This document shows positions 44,255 through 53,224 of a DNA stretch of 64,000 nucleotides, one piece after another. Made by a program: the position numbers and the translations under genes. The stretch is taken from contig DAINDF010000002.1 in assembly GCA_036732005.1 (NCBI GenBank), positions 62,001 to 126,000 on the forward strand, in the 5' to 3' direction. Below the pieces are notes generated by a model that was not told where the DNA came from, searched no databases, and worked only from the letters and a program-made list of their open reading frames with translations. Source of the DNA: UBA1926 sp036732005. GTDB taxonomy: Bacteria; Planctomycetota; Phycisphaerae; Phycisphaerales; UBA1924. Each line of letters starts with the position of its first letter. The stretch's first letter is position 1.

Positions 44255-45496
44255 TCAGTGCGCCTGCCACTCGATCTTCGTGATGTCAATGCCTTCCTTG
44301 TACATGTCGTACAAGGGGCTCAGTTCGCGCAACTTCGTCACCGCCTTCGCGATCTGCTCGACCGCGAAATCGACCTCGGCGTCCGTGTTGAACCGCCCCA
44401 GGCTCAGCCGCAGCGAGCTGTGCGCCAGATCGTCCCCGACCCCCAGGCTCTTGAGCACATAACTGGGCTCCAGGCTCGCCGAGGTGCACGCCGACCCGCT
44501 CGACATCGCGATGTCCTTGCACGCCATCATCAGGCTCTCGCCCTCGACGAACCCGAACGAGATGTTGGTGATGTGCGGGAGCCGCTTCTCGGGGTGCCCG
44601 TTCACCTGCACCTCGTCCAGCCGGTCCAGCACGCCCCGCTCAAGACGCGCCCGCATCGCCCCGAGCCGCGCCGCCTCGCCCGCCATCTCCTTCATGCACA
44701 GTTCCGCCGCCGCGCCCAGCCCCACGATGCCCGGGACATTCAGCGTGCCCGACCGCATCCCGCGCTCCTGCCCGCCGCCCTCCTGGATCGCCGTGAGCCG
44801 CACCCGCGGCCTCCGGCGACGAACATAGAGCGCCCCGACGCCCTTGGGCCCGTAGATCTTGTGCCCCGACATCGAGAGCAGGTCGACATTATCCGCCTCG
44901 ACATCCGTCGGCATCTTGCCGACCCACTGCGTCGCGTCCGTGTGGAAGATCACCTCGCGGCCGTGGCAGAGCGCGCCGATCTCGCGGATCTCGTTGATCG
45001 TCCCGATCTCGTTGTTCGCCCACATGATCGTCACGAGGATCGTGTCGTCACGCATCGCCCCCGCGACCATCTCCGCCGTGATCACCCCGTCCTTCGGCGG
45101 CTCCAGGTAGGTCACATCGAACCCCTCCTTCTGAAGCCGCTTGCACGGGTCGAGCGTCGCCTTGTGCTCGTGCATCGCCGTGATGATGTGCCCGCGGCAC
45201 ACCCCCGCCCCCGCGGGGTGCCTCGCGTACATGGACGCCGCGCCCTTGATCGCAAGGTTGTTCGACTCCGTCGCCCCGCTCGTGAAGATGACCTCTTTCC
45301 GGTCCGCCTTCAGCAACTCGGCGACCTGACGCCGAGCCGTCTCCACCGCGTCCTCCGAGACCCAGCCGAACACATGGTTCCGGCTCCCCGGGTTGCCGTA
45401 CGACTCGGTGAAGCACGGGAGCATCGCCTCCACCACCCGCGGATCACACCGGGTCGTCGCGGCGTTGTCAAAATAGATCGGGGTCTGCATGCCCAT
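44255..45496 (-). CDS. iscS: Cysteine desulfurase
   Basis: This 413-residue pyridoxal-phosphate enzyme takes sulfur from cysteine for Fe-S assembly on IscU. It has YFDNAATT near the start, the PLP lysine in SGHKIYGPKG (Lys213) and the catalytic Cys337 in SSGSACTSASLEPS, typical of the IscS/NifS group with the mobile loop. The ATG at 45496 has GGAAGG upstream; an upstream TTG at 45526 is possible but adds ten atypical residues. It is first in the leftward iscS-iscU-iscA operon. No iscR, hscA/B or fdx accompanies it. Confidence 0.94.
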   Translation of the reverse strand: MGMQTPIYFDNAATTRCDPRVVEAMLPCFTESYGNPGSRNHVFGWVSEDAVETARRQVAELLKADRKEVIFTSGATESNNLAIKGAASMYARHPAGAGVCRGHIITAMHEHKATLDPCKRLQKEGFDVTYLEPPKDGVITAEMVAGAMRDDTILVTIMWANNEIGTINEIREIGALCHGREVIFHTDATQWVGKMPTDVEADNVDLLSMSGHKIYGPKGVGALYVRRRRPRVRLTAIQEGGGQERGMRSGTLNVPGIVGLGAAAELCMKEMAGEAARLGAMRARLERGVLDRLDEVQVNGHPEKRLPHITNISFGFVEGESLMMACKDIAMSSGSACTSASLEPSYVLKSLGVGDDLAHSSLRLSLGRFNTDAEVDFAVEQIAKAVTKLRELSPLYDMYKEGIDITKIEWQAH

Positions 45497-45561
45497 GAAG
45501 GCCCTTCCGGATGACTCAGCGGACAACCGGATCCGCTGAGAGTTGGAATCATTCTAAACGA

Positions 45562-45590
45562 ATTTTACCGGCACCGCCGCCGGCAGACAA
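45562..45590 (-). promoter_or_regulatory. Promoter of the isc operon
   Basis: On the minus strand TTGTCT (45585-45590) and TAAAAT (45562-45567) are spaced by exactly 17 bp, about 66 bp upstream of the iscS ATG. This is one of the best sigma70-type promoters in the window. An AT-rich stretch follows the -10; no IscR site was recognised. Confidence 0.6.
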
Positions 45591-45600
45591 GATCCCCGGG

Positions 45601-46035
45601 CTAGACGCGGCGCCGATACACCAGGTCAACCCGGTTCCCCCGGCCGTTGTAGGCGACCTCGGTCATGTACGACCGCATCAGCATCAGCCCTCGGCCGGAC
45701 GGGCAGGTCAGGTTCTCGTCGAGTGTCGGGTCGGGCACCTTCGCCGCGTCGAACCCCGGGCCCTGATCCTCCACCCCGACCCGGATCTCCTCCGGGCTGA
45801 CCGCGTACTCCACCCGCACCGTCAGCCCGGGATCGAGCCCGCGATGCCCGTGCTGGAAGGCGTTGGTGATCGCCTCTTCCAGCGCGAGCTTGACCGCGAA
45901 CAGGCTCGCCCTGGGGTAGCCGAAGACCTCGGCCCGCTCCAGAATCGAGGCCTCGACCCGCTCGATCTCGGCCCGGTCGTTCACCAGGTCCACCGAAACG
46001 ACACCGTTGTTCGATGCGTTCGCGTCGGGCATCAT
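45601..46035 (-). CDS. RsbW-like anti-sigma factor serine kinase
   Basis: This 144-residue GHKL-type ATPase carries the N-box KLALEEAITNAFQHGH and glycine motifs VEDQGPGFD and PSGRGLMLMRSYM. Proteins of this type hold a sigma factor and phosphorylate a STAS-domain antagonist. The gene lies 23 bp downstream of such an antagonist, confirming the pair. The sigma factor it controls is not adjacent. Two start codons, three bases apart (46035, 46032), are equally possible. Confidence 0.87.
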   Translation of the reverse strand: MMPDANASNNGVVSVDLVNDRAEIERVEASILERAEVFGYPRASLFAVKLALEEAITNAFQHGHRGLDPGLTVRVEYAVSPEEIRVGVEDQGPGFDAAKVPDPTLDENLTCPSGRGLMLMRSYMTEVAYNGRGNRVDLVYRRRV

Positions 46036-46058
46036 CTCGCTCGCGTGCAGGCGACTGA

Positions 46059-46418
46059 TCAGGCGAAGCTCTTGATCGCCTCGTCCGTCGTCTGGTGGAT
46101 GCTGAAGATGCGGTTCAGCCGCGTGATCACGAACACCTCGTAGATCTGCGAGTCGATGTTCGCCAGCCGGAGCTGCCCGCCCTTGTCTCGCACGCGGTTG
46201 TTGATGGTGATCAGCGTCCCCAGCGCCGCGGACGAGAGGTGGTCCACATTCGCGAAACTGATCAGCATCTTCGGGCTCTCGTCCGCGTCGATCAGACCCG
46301 AGATCTCATCCCCGATCGCCTGGATGTTCGCCTCGTCCAGAATGTTGCGGTCGATGAACTCGACCTGCGTCACCCCGCCGGCGTTCCGGATCCGCAGCCT
46401 CGATTCCCCGTCGGCCAT
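46059..46418 (-). CDS. STAS-domain anti-sigma factor antagonist (RsbV-like)
   Basis: This 119-residue STAS protein has the beta-strand GVTQVEFIDRNILDEANIQAIGDEI. It also has the phosphorylation loop FANVDHLSSAALGTLI, where one of the paired serines would be the kinase target. When unphosphorylated it should bind and neutralise the kinase encoded just downstream. The ATG at 46418 has GGGAG upstream and starts directly at the domain; longer in-frame starts read through a proline/glycine-rich stretch. Confidence 0.85.
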   Translation of the reverse strand: MADGESRLRIRNAGGVTQVEFIDRNILDEANIQAIGDEISGLIDADESPKMLISFANVDHLSSAALGTLITINNRVRDKGGQLRLANIDSQIYEVFVITRLNRIFSIHQTTDEAIKSFA

Positions 46419-46545
46419 GCCTGAGTCTCCCTGGCGGGTCGGATGCGGCCCGGGCCGCCCCCGCACGGTTCCACTATAGAGACCCGGCCCGCCCGCGGGG
46501 AAGACCGCGGGCGGGCCGGCGCCGATTTCCATGCACGCTCGCGGG

Positions 46546-49500
46546 TCACCCGCCCAGGGCGTCGAGCAGGCCGGGGAAGTTCTTCTCCTCCTCCTCGTTC
46601 TGGATCAGGACCGTCGGCTTGATCAGGATCAGCAGCGTCTGCTCTTCCTTGGACTCGATCCGGTTGGTGAAGAACCGGTTGAGGATCGGGATCTTGCTGA
46701 GCACCGGCACGCCCGTCTCCGTCACATACTCGTTCACCAGCCGCTGCCCGCCCAGGAGCACCGTCCCCTGGTCCGGCACGGTCACCGTCGTCTGCACCCG
46801 GGTGATCGTCACCACGGGCAGCTGGATCGTGCCCTCCGCGATGCCGTTGCCCGGGATGTTCCCCGTGCCGCCCGCCGCCGCCTGCACCGTCGTCGTCGCC
46901 GTCAGCGTCGCCGTCGCCACATCGGTGGTCACATCCAGCGTCACATACCGCCGGTCCGCCGAGACCACGCCCCGCACCACCAGCCGCACGCCCTCGGGCA
47001 CCACGCCGACCGTCGGGTCCAGGCCGACCGCCGAGTTCGACACCACCGGCACCAGGTCGCTGATGAACGAGGTCTGCGTGCCCACGAAGGTGTACGCGAG
47101 CTGCCCGTTCGAGATCGTCAGCCGCGGCGCGGTCAGCGTCATCGAAGAGCGGTCCGCCTGCGTCGCCTCAACCAGGAAGTCGACCTGGATGTCGTCCAGG
47201 AACCGGCCCGCGACCGACAACGCCGGGCCGCCCGCGGCCGCCAGCACATCGCTCGCGAACGAGCCCTGCGCCAGCCCGCGCGTCAGCCCCAGCGAGTTCT
47301 GCGCCCCCTGGATCGGAGACCAGTTGTCACCCTGCGTCCCGGGCGCGAACACGGGCTGCCCGATCGGCTGGTCCGGCACCCCGTCCCCGTCCGTGTCGAA
47401 GAAGTTCCCGCCCTGCACCACCCGGTTGAGGATCAGGTCACCCTCCTCCGAGCGGCTGAAGAAATCGCTGGGCAGCAGCGTCGGGTCGATCGTCCGGAGG
47501 ATGTTGTACTCGTTGTTGTTCGCGAAGTACACATCGATGTCCACGCCGATCTGCTCGAAGTAGTCCTCGTTGATCAGCAGGAACCGGCTCTCGACATTGA
47601 TCTGGAGGTTCCGCACCGCACGCAGCTTGCTCAGCAGCCCCGTGATCGCGCGGTGGTTCTTCGGCGTGTTGACGATCACCAGGTTCCCGTTCAGCTCGCT
47701 GATCGTCCCGGTCTCACCGCCGAAATCTTCCCACCCGTCGCGGTCCACATTCTCCTGGATCAGATCGACGATGTCCTGCACCATCTCCTCGCGGTCGCGC
47801 CGCTCGATGTCGGTGCCCTGATCCTGGAACGGGCTCTGCCCGCCGCCGCCGCCGCCGCCCTGCTGCCCGCCCAGCTGGAACACGGTGTTCAGGTCGAACT
47901 CGGGGGCGTTGTCGTAGTCCGGAATCTCGATCAGAAGGTCGCGGATGTCGTAGATCTCAAGCACCGTGTTCCGGCGGAGCACCTCGTCGCTCGCGATCGT
48001 CAGCACCCCGTCCGTCACCGCCCAACCCGCCGGCTGGCTCGGGTCCGAGGCCTTGTCCAGCACCCGGTCGAGCACCGTCTCCAGCGGCACATTCGTCAGC
48101 CGAAGCGAGACCGGAGACTCACGCGCCACCCCGATGTCCTCGAGCGAAGGCCAGTCGATGTCCATCTCGAGATTGCCGAGATTGGCGATGAAGGTCAGCA
48201 CATCCTCGATGCTGTTGTCCTGGAAGTCGACCGGGATCCGCTTCTCCTCGAGCGCCGCGAGCACCGCACGGTTCGCCGCCGACTCGCTGAACTGCATCGG
48301 GTCGCCCCGACGCTGCGAGATGCTCTTCCAGTCCGCCGGGTAGTTCATGATGTCCCGCGGCGCGACGGTCGCCTCCCAGTTGTTCAGCCCCTGGATGACA
48401 TACGACGGGCGCCGCTGCGCCGACACATCCTTGTACTTCACCAGGATCATCGTGTCCGTCAGGACATCCCGGAGCAGCAGGCCCGCCGGGTTCTGCGGGT
48501 CGAGGAAGAGGATCTGCTCCACCTCCTGCAACGCCTTCTCGTAGTTCTGCTCCATCTGGTGCGCACGAACACTCTCGATCAGGCGGGCGATCTTCTCGTC
48601 CACCTCCCGCGCCTTGCTCGCCCGCTCCCGGCTCGCCGCCTCCGCCGCGTCCCGCTGCGCCCGCTCGAGCTCGGCGATCCGCTGCCGCTCCTCCGCCGAG
48701 GCGATCTCGTTCAAAAGCCCGTCCGCCTCCGCCAGCCGGAGCTCGTAGGTCGAGATGTCGAACAGGTCGCGGCCCTGGTTCAACGCCAGCTTCGCCGTCG
48801 AAGCCGCGTCGCGGGCCCGGCCCATGTCCCCCGTCGCCATCGCGGTCCGGGCCTGCTCGATTGCGTTCGAATACTCAGCCTCGACCTGCTGCCGCGCCAG
48901 CCGGCGGGCGTCGATGTCGTCCTGCAGCGGGCCGCCCGAGGGGAGGTTCCCGCGGAGGATCACCGCCGCTTCGGTCGCCCGCGCCGACGCCTGCGACAAC
49001 TGGTCGGCGCTCAGCAGCCCCGCGCCCATCTCCTGCGCCTGCGTGTACAGCCGCTGCGCCTCGGCGTACCGCGCCTCCGCCCACGCCCGATCCGCTTCCG
49101 CGAGCAGGCTCTGCGCCTCCAGGCGACGCGCCGTCGTGATCATGTCCTCCGCCGCGGCGGGTTCGGCCGCCGGCGCCGGGGCCGGGGCAGGCGCCGGCTC
49201 GCTCGCCCGCTGCGTCTGCGACGACGACCCGTTGCTCCACCCCGTCTTGTTCGCCACCGCGGGCTGCATCAGCGAAAGCAACGCCACCCGGTCGTCGAAC
49301 GACGCCCCACGCTCGGCCTCGAGCGCACGCAGCCGACCAAGGTAGCCCTCTACATCCAGACGCTGGGCCGACGACAGCTCGATCCCCGAACGGCTCACCT
49401 GCTCCAGGTCCGCCTTCGCCGCGCCGTACGACCCCGCCTCGAACGCCTCGATCGCCCGGGCGATCCGCCCCGCGATCACCGGACGCAGCGAATCACGCCG

Positions 49501-49971
49501 CGCTGAGACGAGCGAGAGCACCATCTCCGCCCGGACCACCTGCGCCTCCCGGGCCCCGCCCGCCGAGGCAACCGCCGACGCGTGCCGCTCCGCCGCCGTC
49601 AGGTCGTCCCCCACCAGCGCCAACTCCGCCCGCTGCAGGCTGATATCCAAAGGGTCCGCCCGGCGGATCCGACGCTCGACATCCCCGAGCAACTCGAACA
49701 CCCGCCGGCTCTCCGTGTCGCTCAGCCCGACCGCACCCGAACCCGCCACCACCTCGTCGAGCAGCGCCCGGGCCCGGACCAGCTTGTCCGACACCAGCAA
49801 CTCGTTCACCCGGGCGATCACCTCGTCCGCCGCGAAACGCTCGAGCGACACCGCGCTCCCCGCCGCGGACGCCAGCGCCTCAGGTCCGCCCGCCGTCGCG
49901 GTCTGCCCCGCGAACACGAGCGCCGACGCCGCGAAGAGGCACGCTACAGATCGATCCCGATTGGTCGCCAT
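46546..49971 (-). CDS. Large outer-membrane secretin with TPR/coiled-coil N-terminus
   Basis: This 1141-residue protein has a signal peptide (about 27 residues, ending TATA-GG). About 500 residues of helical, TPR-like and coiled-coil sequence follow, including a Pro-Ala linker and a heptad-rich Glu/Arg segment. Next come periplasmic N-domains (FIANLGNLEMDIDWPSLEDI, SLRLTNVPLETVLDRVL, GNLVIVNTPKNHRAITGLL). The C-terminal secretin domain ends QTTVTVPDQGTVLLGG and GVPVLSKIPILNRFFTNR. The N-domains are interrupted by a polyglycine loop, and a loop with DTDGDGVPD may bind calcium. Secretins form gated pores for type II secretion or type IV pili; which machine this serves cannot be told because no partner genes are adjacent. 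The ATG at 49971 follows GGAG. Confidence 0.9.
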   Translation of the reverse strand: MATNRDRSVACLFAASALVFAGQTATAGGPEALASAAGSAVSLERFAADEVIARVNELLVSDKLVRARALLDEVVAGSGAVGLSDTESRRVFELLGDVERRIRRADPLDISLQRAELALVGDDLTAAERHASAVASAGGAREAQVVRAEMVLSLVSARRDSLRPVIAGRIARAIEAFEAGSYGAAKADLEQVSRSGIELSSAQRLDVEGYLGRLRALEAERGASFDDRVALLSLMQPAVANKTGWSNGSSSQTQRASEPAPAPAPAPAAEPAAAEDMITTARRLEAQSLLAEADRAWAEARYAEAQRLYTQAQEMGAGLLSADQLSQASARATEAAVILRGNLPSGGPLQDDIDARRLARQQVEAEYSNAIEQARTAMATGDMGRARDAASTAKLALNQGRDLFDISTYELRLAEADGLLNEIASAEERQRIAELERAQRDAAEAASRERASKAREVDEKIARLIESVRAHQMEQNYEKALQEVEQILFLDPQNPAGLLLRDVLTDTMILVKYKDVSAQRRPSYVIQGLNNWEATVAPRDIMNYPADWKSISQRRGDPMQFSESAANRAVLAALEEKRIPVDFQDNSIEDVLTFIANLGNLEMDIDWPSLEDIGVARESPVSLRLTNVPLETVLDRVLDKASDPSQPAGWAVTDGVLTIASDEVLRRNTVLEIYDIRDLLIEIPDYDNAPEFDLNTVFQLGGQQGGGGGGGQSPFQDQGTDIERRDREEMVQDIVDLIQENVDRDGWEDFGGETGTISELNGNLVIVNTPKNHRAITGLLSKLRAVRNLQINVESRFLLINEDYFEQIGVDIDVYFANNNEYNILRTIDPTLLPSDFFSRSEEGDLILNRVVQGGNFFDTDGDGVPDQPIGQPVFAPGTQGDNWSPIQGAQNSLGLTRGLAQGSFASDVLAAAGGPALSVAGRFLDDIQVDFLVEATQADRSSMTLTAPRLTISNGQLAYTFVGTQTSFISDLVPVVSNSAVGLDPTVGVVPEGVRLVVRGVVSADRRYVTLDVTTDVATATLTATTTVQAAAGGTGNIPGNGIAEGTIQLPVVTITRVQTTVTVPDQGTVLLGGQRLVNEYVTETGVPVLSKIPILNRFFTNRIESKEEQTLLILIKPTVLIQNEEEEKNFPGLLDALGG

Positions 49972-50137
49972 CCCGGTCTCCAGGTTGGTAGGTCAGAGGG
50001 ACGGGCCCGTGCGGGGGGTCCCATCCCGATCCACGAGGGGGTCGTGGAGCTTTCGCTCGCGGTCTGCCCGCCGCTCGGCGGCGGCGGGGGGGAGTCTCTC
50101 GGCGAGGCCGCGGGTCCGTTCCCCGCGCGCCCGAGCC

Positions 50138-50157
50138 GCGGATGGGGCCCCATCCGC
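50138..50157. repeat. Perfect 20-bp palindrome in the secretin leader
   Basis: GCGGATGGGGCCCCATCCGC has 10-bp arms and no spacer. It begins a few bases after the predicted secretin transcription start. It could be an operator for a dimeric regulator, or act as an RNA hairpin. Confidence 0.6.
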
Positions 50158-50168
50158 AGCGGAGCGGC

Positions 50169-50197
50169 AGGATACATGGTCCTACCGGGGCTGGCAA
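50169..50197 (-). promoter_or_regulatory. Candidate promoter of the secretin gene
   Basis: On the minus strand TTGCCA (50192-50197) and TATCCT (50169-50174) are spaced by 17 bp. The leader to the ATG at 49971 is about 190 nt. Confidence 0.45.
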
Positions 50198-50240
50198 CGG
50201 GGGTGGCAGCCCGCCGGGCAGAATCCCCAGTCCATTTGAC

Positions 50241-50258
50241 AGAAATTCTCAGATTTCT
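50241..50258. repeat. AT-rich inverted repeat upstream of the secretin promoter
   Basis: AGAAAT-N6-ATTTCT is a perfect 6-bp inverted repeat in an otherwise GC-rich gap. A plus-strand TTGACA at 50236-50241 overlaps its left edge but reads toward the tail of a leftward gene. It may be a regulator site or an AT-rich upstream element. Confidence 0.35.
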
Positions 50259-50273
50259 TGACGGGCCCCCTCC

Positions 50274-51314
50274 CTAGGAAAGCCACCGCCCCCGGATCAC
50301 GCGGGACTCCGTCGCGAACGCCCCGTCCACCAACTCCGAAACCGGGGGGGCGGCCCCCTCCCCGGGGTCCTCACCAGACAGGAGCTCACGAGCCTGCACC
50401 GGCGTCAGGCGGTCCGCCGAGACGATAACCGGCTCGTCCCCCGCACCCTCGTCCTCCGTCGCCAGCAGCGAGAGCGTCGCCTCGTACGCCAGGTCCTCCG
50501 CATCGAGCAGGCACTCGGCGGTCAGCACCACCTCGGCGTACCGGGTCCGGGCCTCACCCTCGTTGCGGACGACGCAGCGCCACGGGGTGATCCCCAGATC
50601 CCGTCCCTGGTCATCGAGGTTCCGCGTCGTGTCGACATTCAGGTCCAACTGCCACGCGTCCCGGAGGTCCTCCAGGATCTCCTCGGCGCTGAGCAGATCG
50701 GGCCGGTCCTCGGGCGTCCAGAGCACATTGCGGTGCTCGTGCGCCGCCGAGTCGGCCCCCGCGGGCTCCTCGGTCTCCTGCAGATCGAACGCCGCCAGCA
50801 CCCGCTCGAACCGTTCCTTCATCTCGGGCTCGCACCGGACCGTGATGATCTTGTGCTCGTCTACGAACAGATGGATGAACGGGTCGTCGCTCAACGCCCC
50901 GAACCCGCACATCCCGTCCTCGAAGAAGAACGGGCGGCAGGCCCGGACCGCGTCGAGCAGCCACTCCGTCCCGATCAGCACCCGGGCGATGTACGGGTCA
51001 ACCTCCCGATACGCGTCGTGCCCGATGAAATCGAGGATCGGGTACACCCGCCCCGGAAGCAGCGGCACCAACTGCCTGAACAGCGGCTCCACCCGCTCGG
51101 CGCTGATAACGATGTCGAAAACATACCGGTCCGGCCACTCGTCGGAGAAGTCCTCATCCTCGAATCCCGAGCCCCCGGTGTCGGCCGGCTCGAACTCGAG
51201 CCGGTACCCGGGCTTGGGCTCCATCGTCTCCACCGGGTAGACCCCCAGCGGGAACCGGAACCCGTTCATCTCCACCCGCTTGACCGTCGGATCGACCGCG
51301 CACCTCGGCTGCAT
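50274..51314 (-). CDS. Conserved-looking cytoplasmic protein of unknown function
   Basis: This 346-residue acidic protein has no signal peptide or membrane segment. The N-terminus reads MQPRCAVDPTVKRVEMNGFRFPLGVYPVETMEPKPGY. A well-formed alpha/beta region follows (DRYVFDIVISAERVEPLFRQLVPLLPGRVYPILDFIGHDAYREVDPYIARVLIG). The C-terminal part has a long acidic linker and a last segment rich in Asp and Glu. No motif links it to a known family. The start at 51314 was chosen at the first ATG of the conserved-looking frame; longer in-frame sequence is arginine/proline-rich and not protein-like. It is divergent from coaX. Confidence 0.6.
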   Translation of the reverse strand: MQPRCAVDPTVKRVEMNGFRFPLGVYPVETMEPKPGYRLEFEPADTGGSGFEDEDFSDEWPDRYVFDIVISAERVEPLFRQLVPLLPGRVYPILDFIGHDAYREVDPYIARVLIGTEWLLDAVRACRPFFFEDGMCGFGALSDDPFIHLFVDEHKIITVRCEPEMKERFERVLAAFDLQETEEPAGADSAAHEHRNVLWTPEDRPDLLSAEEILEDLRDAWQLDLNVDTTRNLDDQGRDLGITPWRCVVRNEGEARTRYAEVVLTAECLLDAEDLAYEATLSLLATEDEGAGDEPVIVSADRLTPVQARELLSGEDPGEGAAPPVSELVDGAFATESRVIRGRWLS

Positions 51315-51420
51315 CGTCACTTTGCCCCGTGCGGCGACCGCCGCGTGCCGCAAGCGTATCACTCCCCCTGCCCCCGGTCCCCGTCTACGCTCCCGGTTCC
51401 AACCCCGCCGGAACCACGCT

Positions 51421-52197
51421 ATGCAAGAAGGCTCCCCCATCCTCGTCGTCGCGGTCGGCAATTCCCGTGTCCGCCTCGGGCGATGGGTCGACGGGCAGGT
51501 CCTCGACGCCAGGGCCCTGCCCCACGCCGGCCTCGATCCTTCCAATGACGAACTCCGCGCCCTCGCCGAAGGCGCCCGCGGCTGCGTCGTCGCCTCGACC
51601 CACCGCGCCGCCGCCGCCTCGCTCGAGGCCGCCGTGCGGTCCATCGCGCCGGGGTGCGAGTGTGTGCGCATCGGGCGGGACCTCGCCGTCCCCATCCGCG
51701 CCGCGATCGACAACCCCGAGGCGGTGGGGCAGGACCGCCTGCTCAACGCCTACGCGGCCTTCACCCGGGCAAGGCAGGCCTGTGTGGTCGTCGACGCCGG
51801 CACCGCCGTCACGATCGACTTTGTCGACGGCGAGGGCGTCTTCCAGGGCGGGATGATCGCCCCCGGGCTCCGCCTCATGCTCGCCTCGCTCCATGAGCAC
51901 ACCGACGCCCTCCCGAGCATCGAGTTCGAGCCGCCCGACCCCGATCGGGGGCCGTTCGGAAAGGACACCGCCCACGCCATGCGCCTCGGCGCCCGGGCCG
52001 CGCTCGTCGGACTCGTCCGCCACGCCGTCGAGGGCTACGCCGACGCCTACGGGGCCTATCCCCAGATCATCGCCACAGGGGGCGACGCCCCGCTCCTCGA
52101 CACCGACGGCGTCGTCGAGCACATCGTCCCCGACCTCCAACTCCTCGGCATCGGCCTGACCCTCGAGCACGCCGGGGACGATGACGACGAGGACTGA
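51421..52197 (+). CDS. coaX: Type III pantothenate kinase
   Basis: This 258-residue enzyme phosphorylates pantothenate, the first step of coenzyme A synthesis. It belongs to the acetate/sugar kinase fold: ILVVAVGNSRVRLGRW forms the phosphate-1 loop, EAVGQDRLLNAYAA the pantothenate motif, and VVVDAGTAVTIDFVDGEGVFQGGMIAPGL the phosphate-2 region. The glycine motif IIATGGDAPLL follows. In many CoaX proteins the first motif is DxGNT/S; here it is VGNS, with Asp replaced by Val, a deviation at a metal-binding position. The ATG is at 51421. It overlaps the next gene by 17 bp. Confidence 0.85.
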   Translation: MQEGSPILVVAVGNSRVRLGRWVDGQVLDARALPHAGLDPSNDELRALAEGARGCVVASTHRAAAASLEAAVRSIAPGCECVRIGRDLAVPIRAAIDNPEAVGQDRLLNAYAAFTRARQACVVVDAGTAVTIDFVDGEGVFQGGMIAPGLRLMLASLHEHTDALPSIEFEPPDPDRGPFGKDTAHAMRLGARAALVGLVRHAVEGYADAYGAYPQIIATGGDAPLLDTDGVVEHIVPDLQLLGIGLTLEHAGDDDDED

Positions 52198-53185
52198 CCC
52201 TCCCGCGGCGACCGTCATGCCCCCGCACGCGACCTGGACCATCCTGACCCCCCCGGCCGCCCAGGGCGCCATCGGGGTCATCCAACTCCGGGCCCCGTCC
52301 GCCGACGACCTCACCGCCCTCCTCGCCTCGCTCTCGCTCCCGGTCGAGCCGGGCCGACCCGCCCTCCGCGATCTGCTGGGCGTCGATCGAGGCCTCGCGG
52401 TCCGCTGGGGCCCGACCACCGCCGATCTCTTCTGCCACGGAGGCCCGGCCGTCATACGCCGGCTCGCCGCGGGGCTCGAAGGCCGCGAGGTTCGCCGGGG
52501 TGACACCGCCCAGGCGGAGTTCCCGGAAGCCGCGGACGATCACGAAGCCCGCATGCTCGCCGCCCTCGCGCAGGCCGCGAGCCCCCGCGCGATCGACTTG
52601 CTGCTCGACCAGCCCCGCCGGTGGCGGGCGTGGCGCGGGGGGGCGTGCGCGGACGCGTCCGTCCTCAACCGCCTGATCGACCCTCCGCTCGTCGTCGCCC
52701 TGGGCCCGGCCAACATCGGCAAGTCGACCCTGCTCAACGCCCTCGCGGGCCGGGCGGTCGCGATCGTCGCAGACCAGCCCGGCACCACCCGCGACCATGT
52801 CGGGGCGATGCTCGAACTCGACGGGCTCGCCGTCCGCTACCTCGACACCCCGGGCCTCTTGCCCGACCCGGGCGAACTCGACCGCCGGGCCCAGGACCTC
52901 GTCCGCCACGCGATCGAGGCCGCCGATCTGGTCCTCGCCTGCGGCGACCCCCTGACGCCCGGCCCGGACCAAATGCGCCCCGACCGCCCGCCGGGGCTCC
53001 GCGTCTGCCTCCGGGCCGACCTCGGCGAGCCCGCCTGGGCGCACGATCTGGCTCTCAGCGTCCACGGGTCGCGGCGGGGCTTGGACGCGCTCGCCCGGGC
53101 AGTCCGGGTCCGACTCCTGCCCGATTCCGCCCTCGCCGACCCGCGCCCCTGGCGGTTCTGGGAGCGGGCCGAACCGCGTTCCTAG
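52181..53185 (+). CDS. Short MnmE/TrmE-like GTPase lacking the C-terminal catalytic cysteine
   Basis: This 334-residue protein has a TrmE-type N-terminal domain (TWTILTPPAAQGAIGVIQLRAP and the family's FCHGGPAVIRRL) and a G domain. The G domain has G1 GPANIGKST (175-183), QPGTTRDHV and DTPGL (222-226). The helical region is much shortened and the C-terminal CxGK motif that MnmE needs for tRNA-U34 modification is missing. The protein ends PWRFWERAEPRS. The NKxD guanine-specificity motif is not visible; the corresponding region reads CLRADLGEP. MnmE proper is about 450 residues. It is probably a divergent paralogue with another role. The start overlaps coaX; an alternative ATG is at 52217. Confidence 0.78.
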   Translation: MTTRTDPPAATVMPPHATWTILTPPAAQGAIGVIQLRAPSADDLTALLASLSLPVEPGRPALRDLLGVDRGLAVRWGPTTADLFCHGGPAVIRRLAAGLEGREVRRGDTAQAEFPEAADDHEARMLAALAQAASPRAIDLLLDQPRRWRAWRGGACADASVLNRLIDPPLVVALGPANIGKSTLLNALAGRAVAIVADQPGTTRDHVGAMLELDGLAVRYLDTPGLLPDPGELDRRAQDLVRHAIEAADLVLACGDPLTPGPDQMRPDRPPGLRVCLRADLGEPAWAHDLALSVHGSRRGLDALARAVRVRLLPDSALADPRPWRFWERAEPRS

Positions 53186-53224
53186 ACTTGTCGCTCACCA
53201 GAACGCCACCGAACCGGGAACAGC

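Noticed and set aside
50236..50241. Plus-strand TTGACA as a promoter
   Set aside because: It points into the end of a leftward gene, with no -10 at the right distance and no rightward gene nearby.
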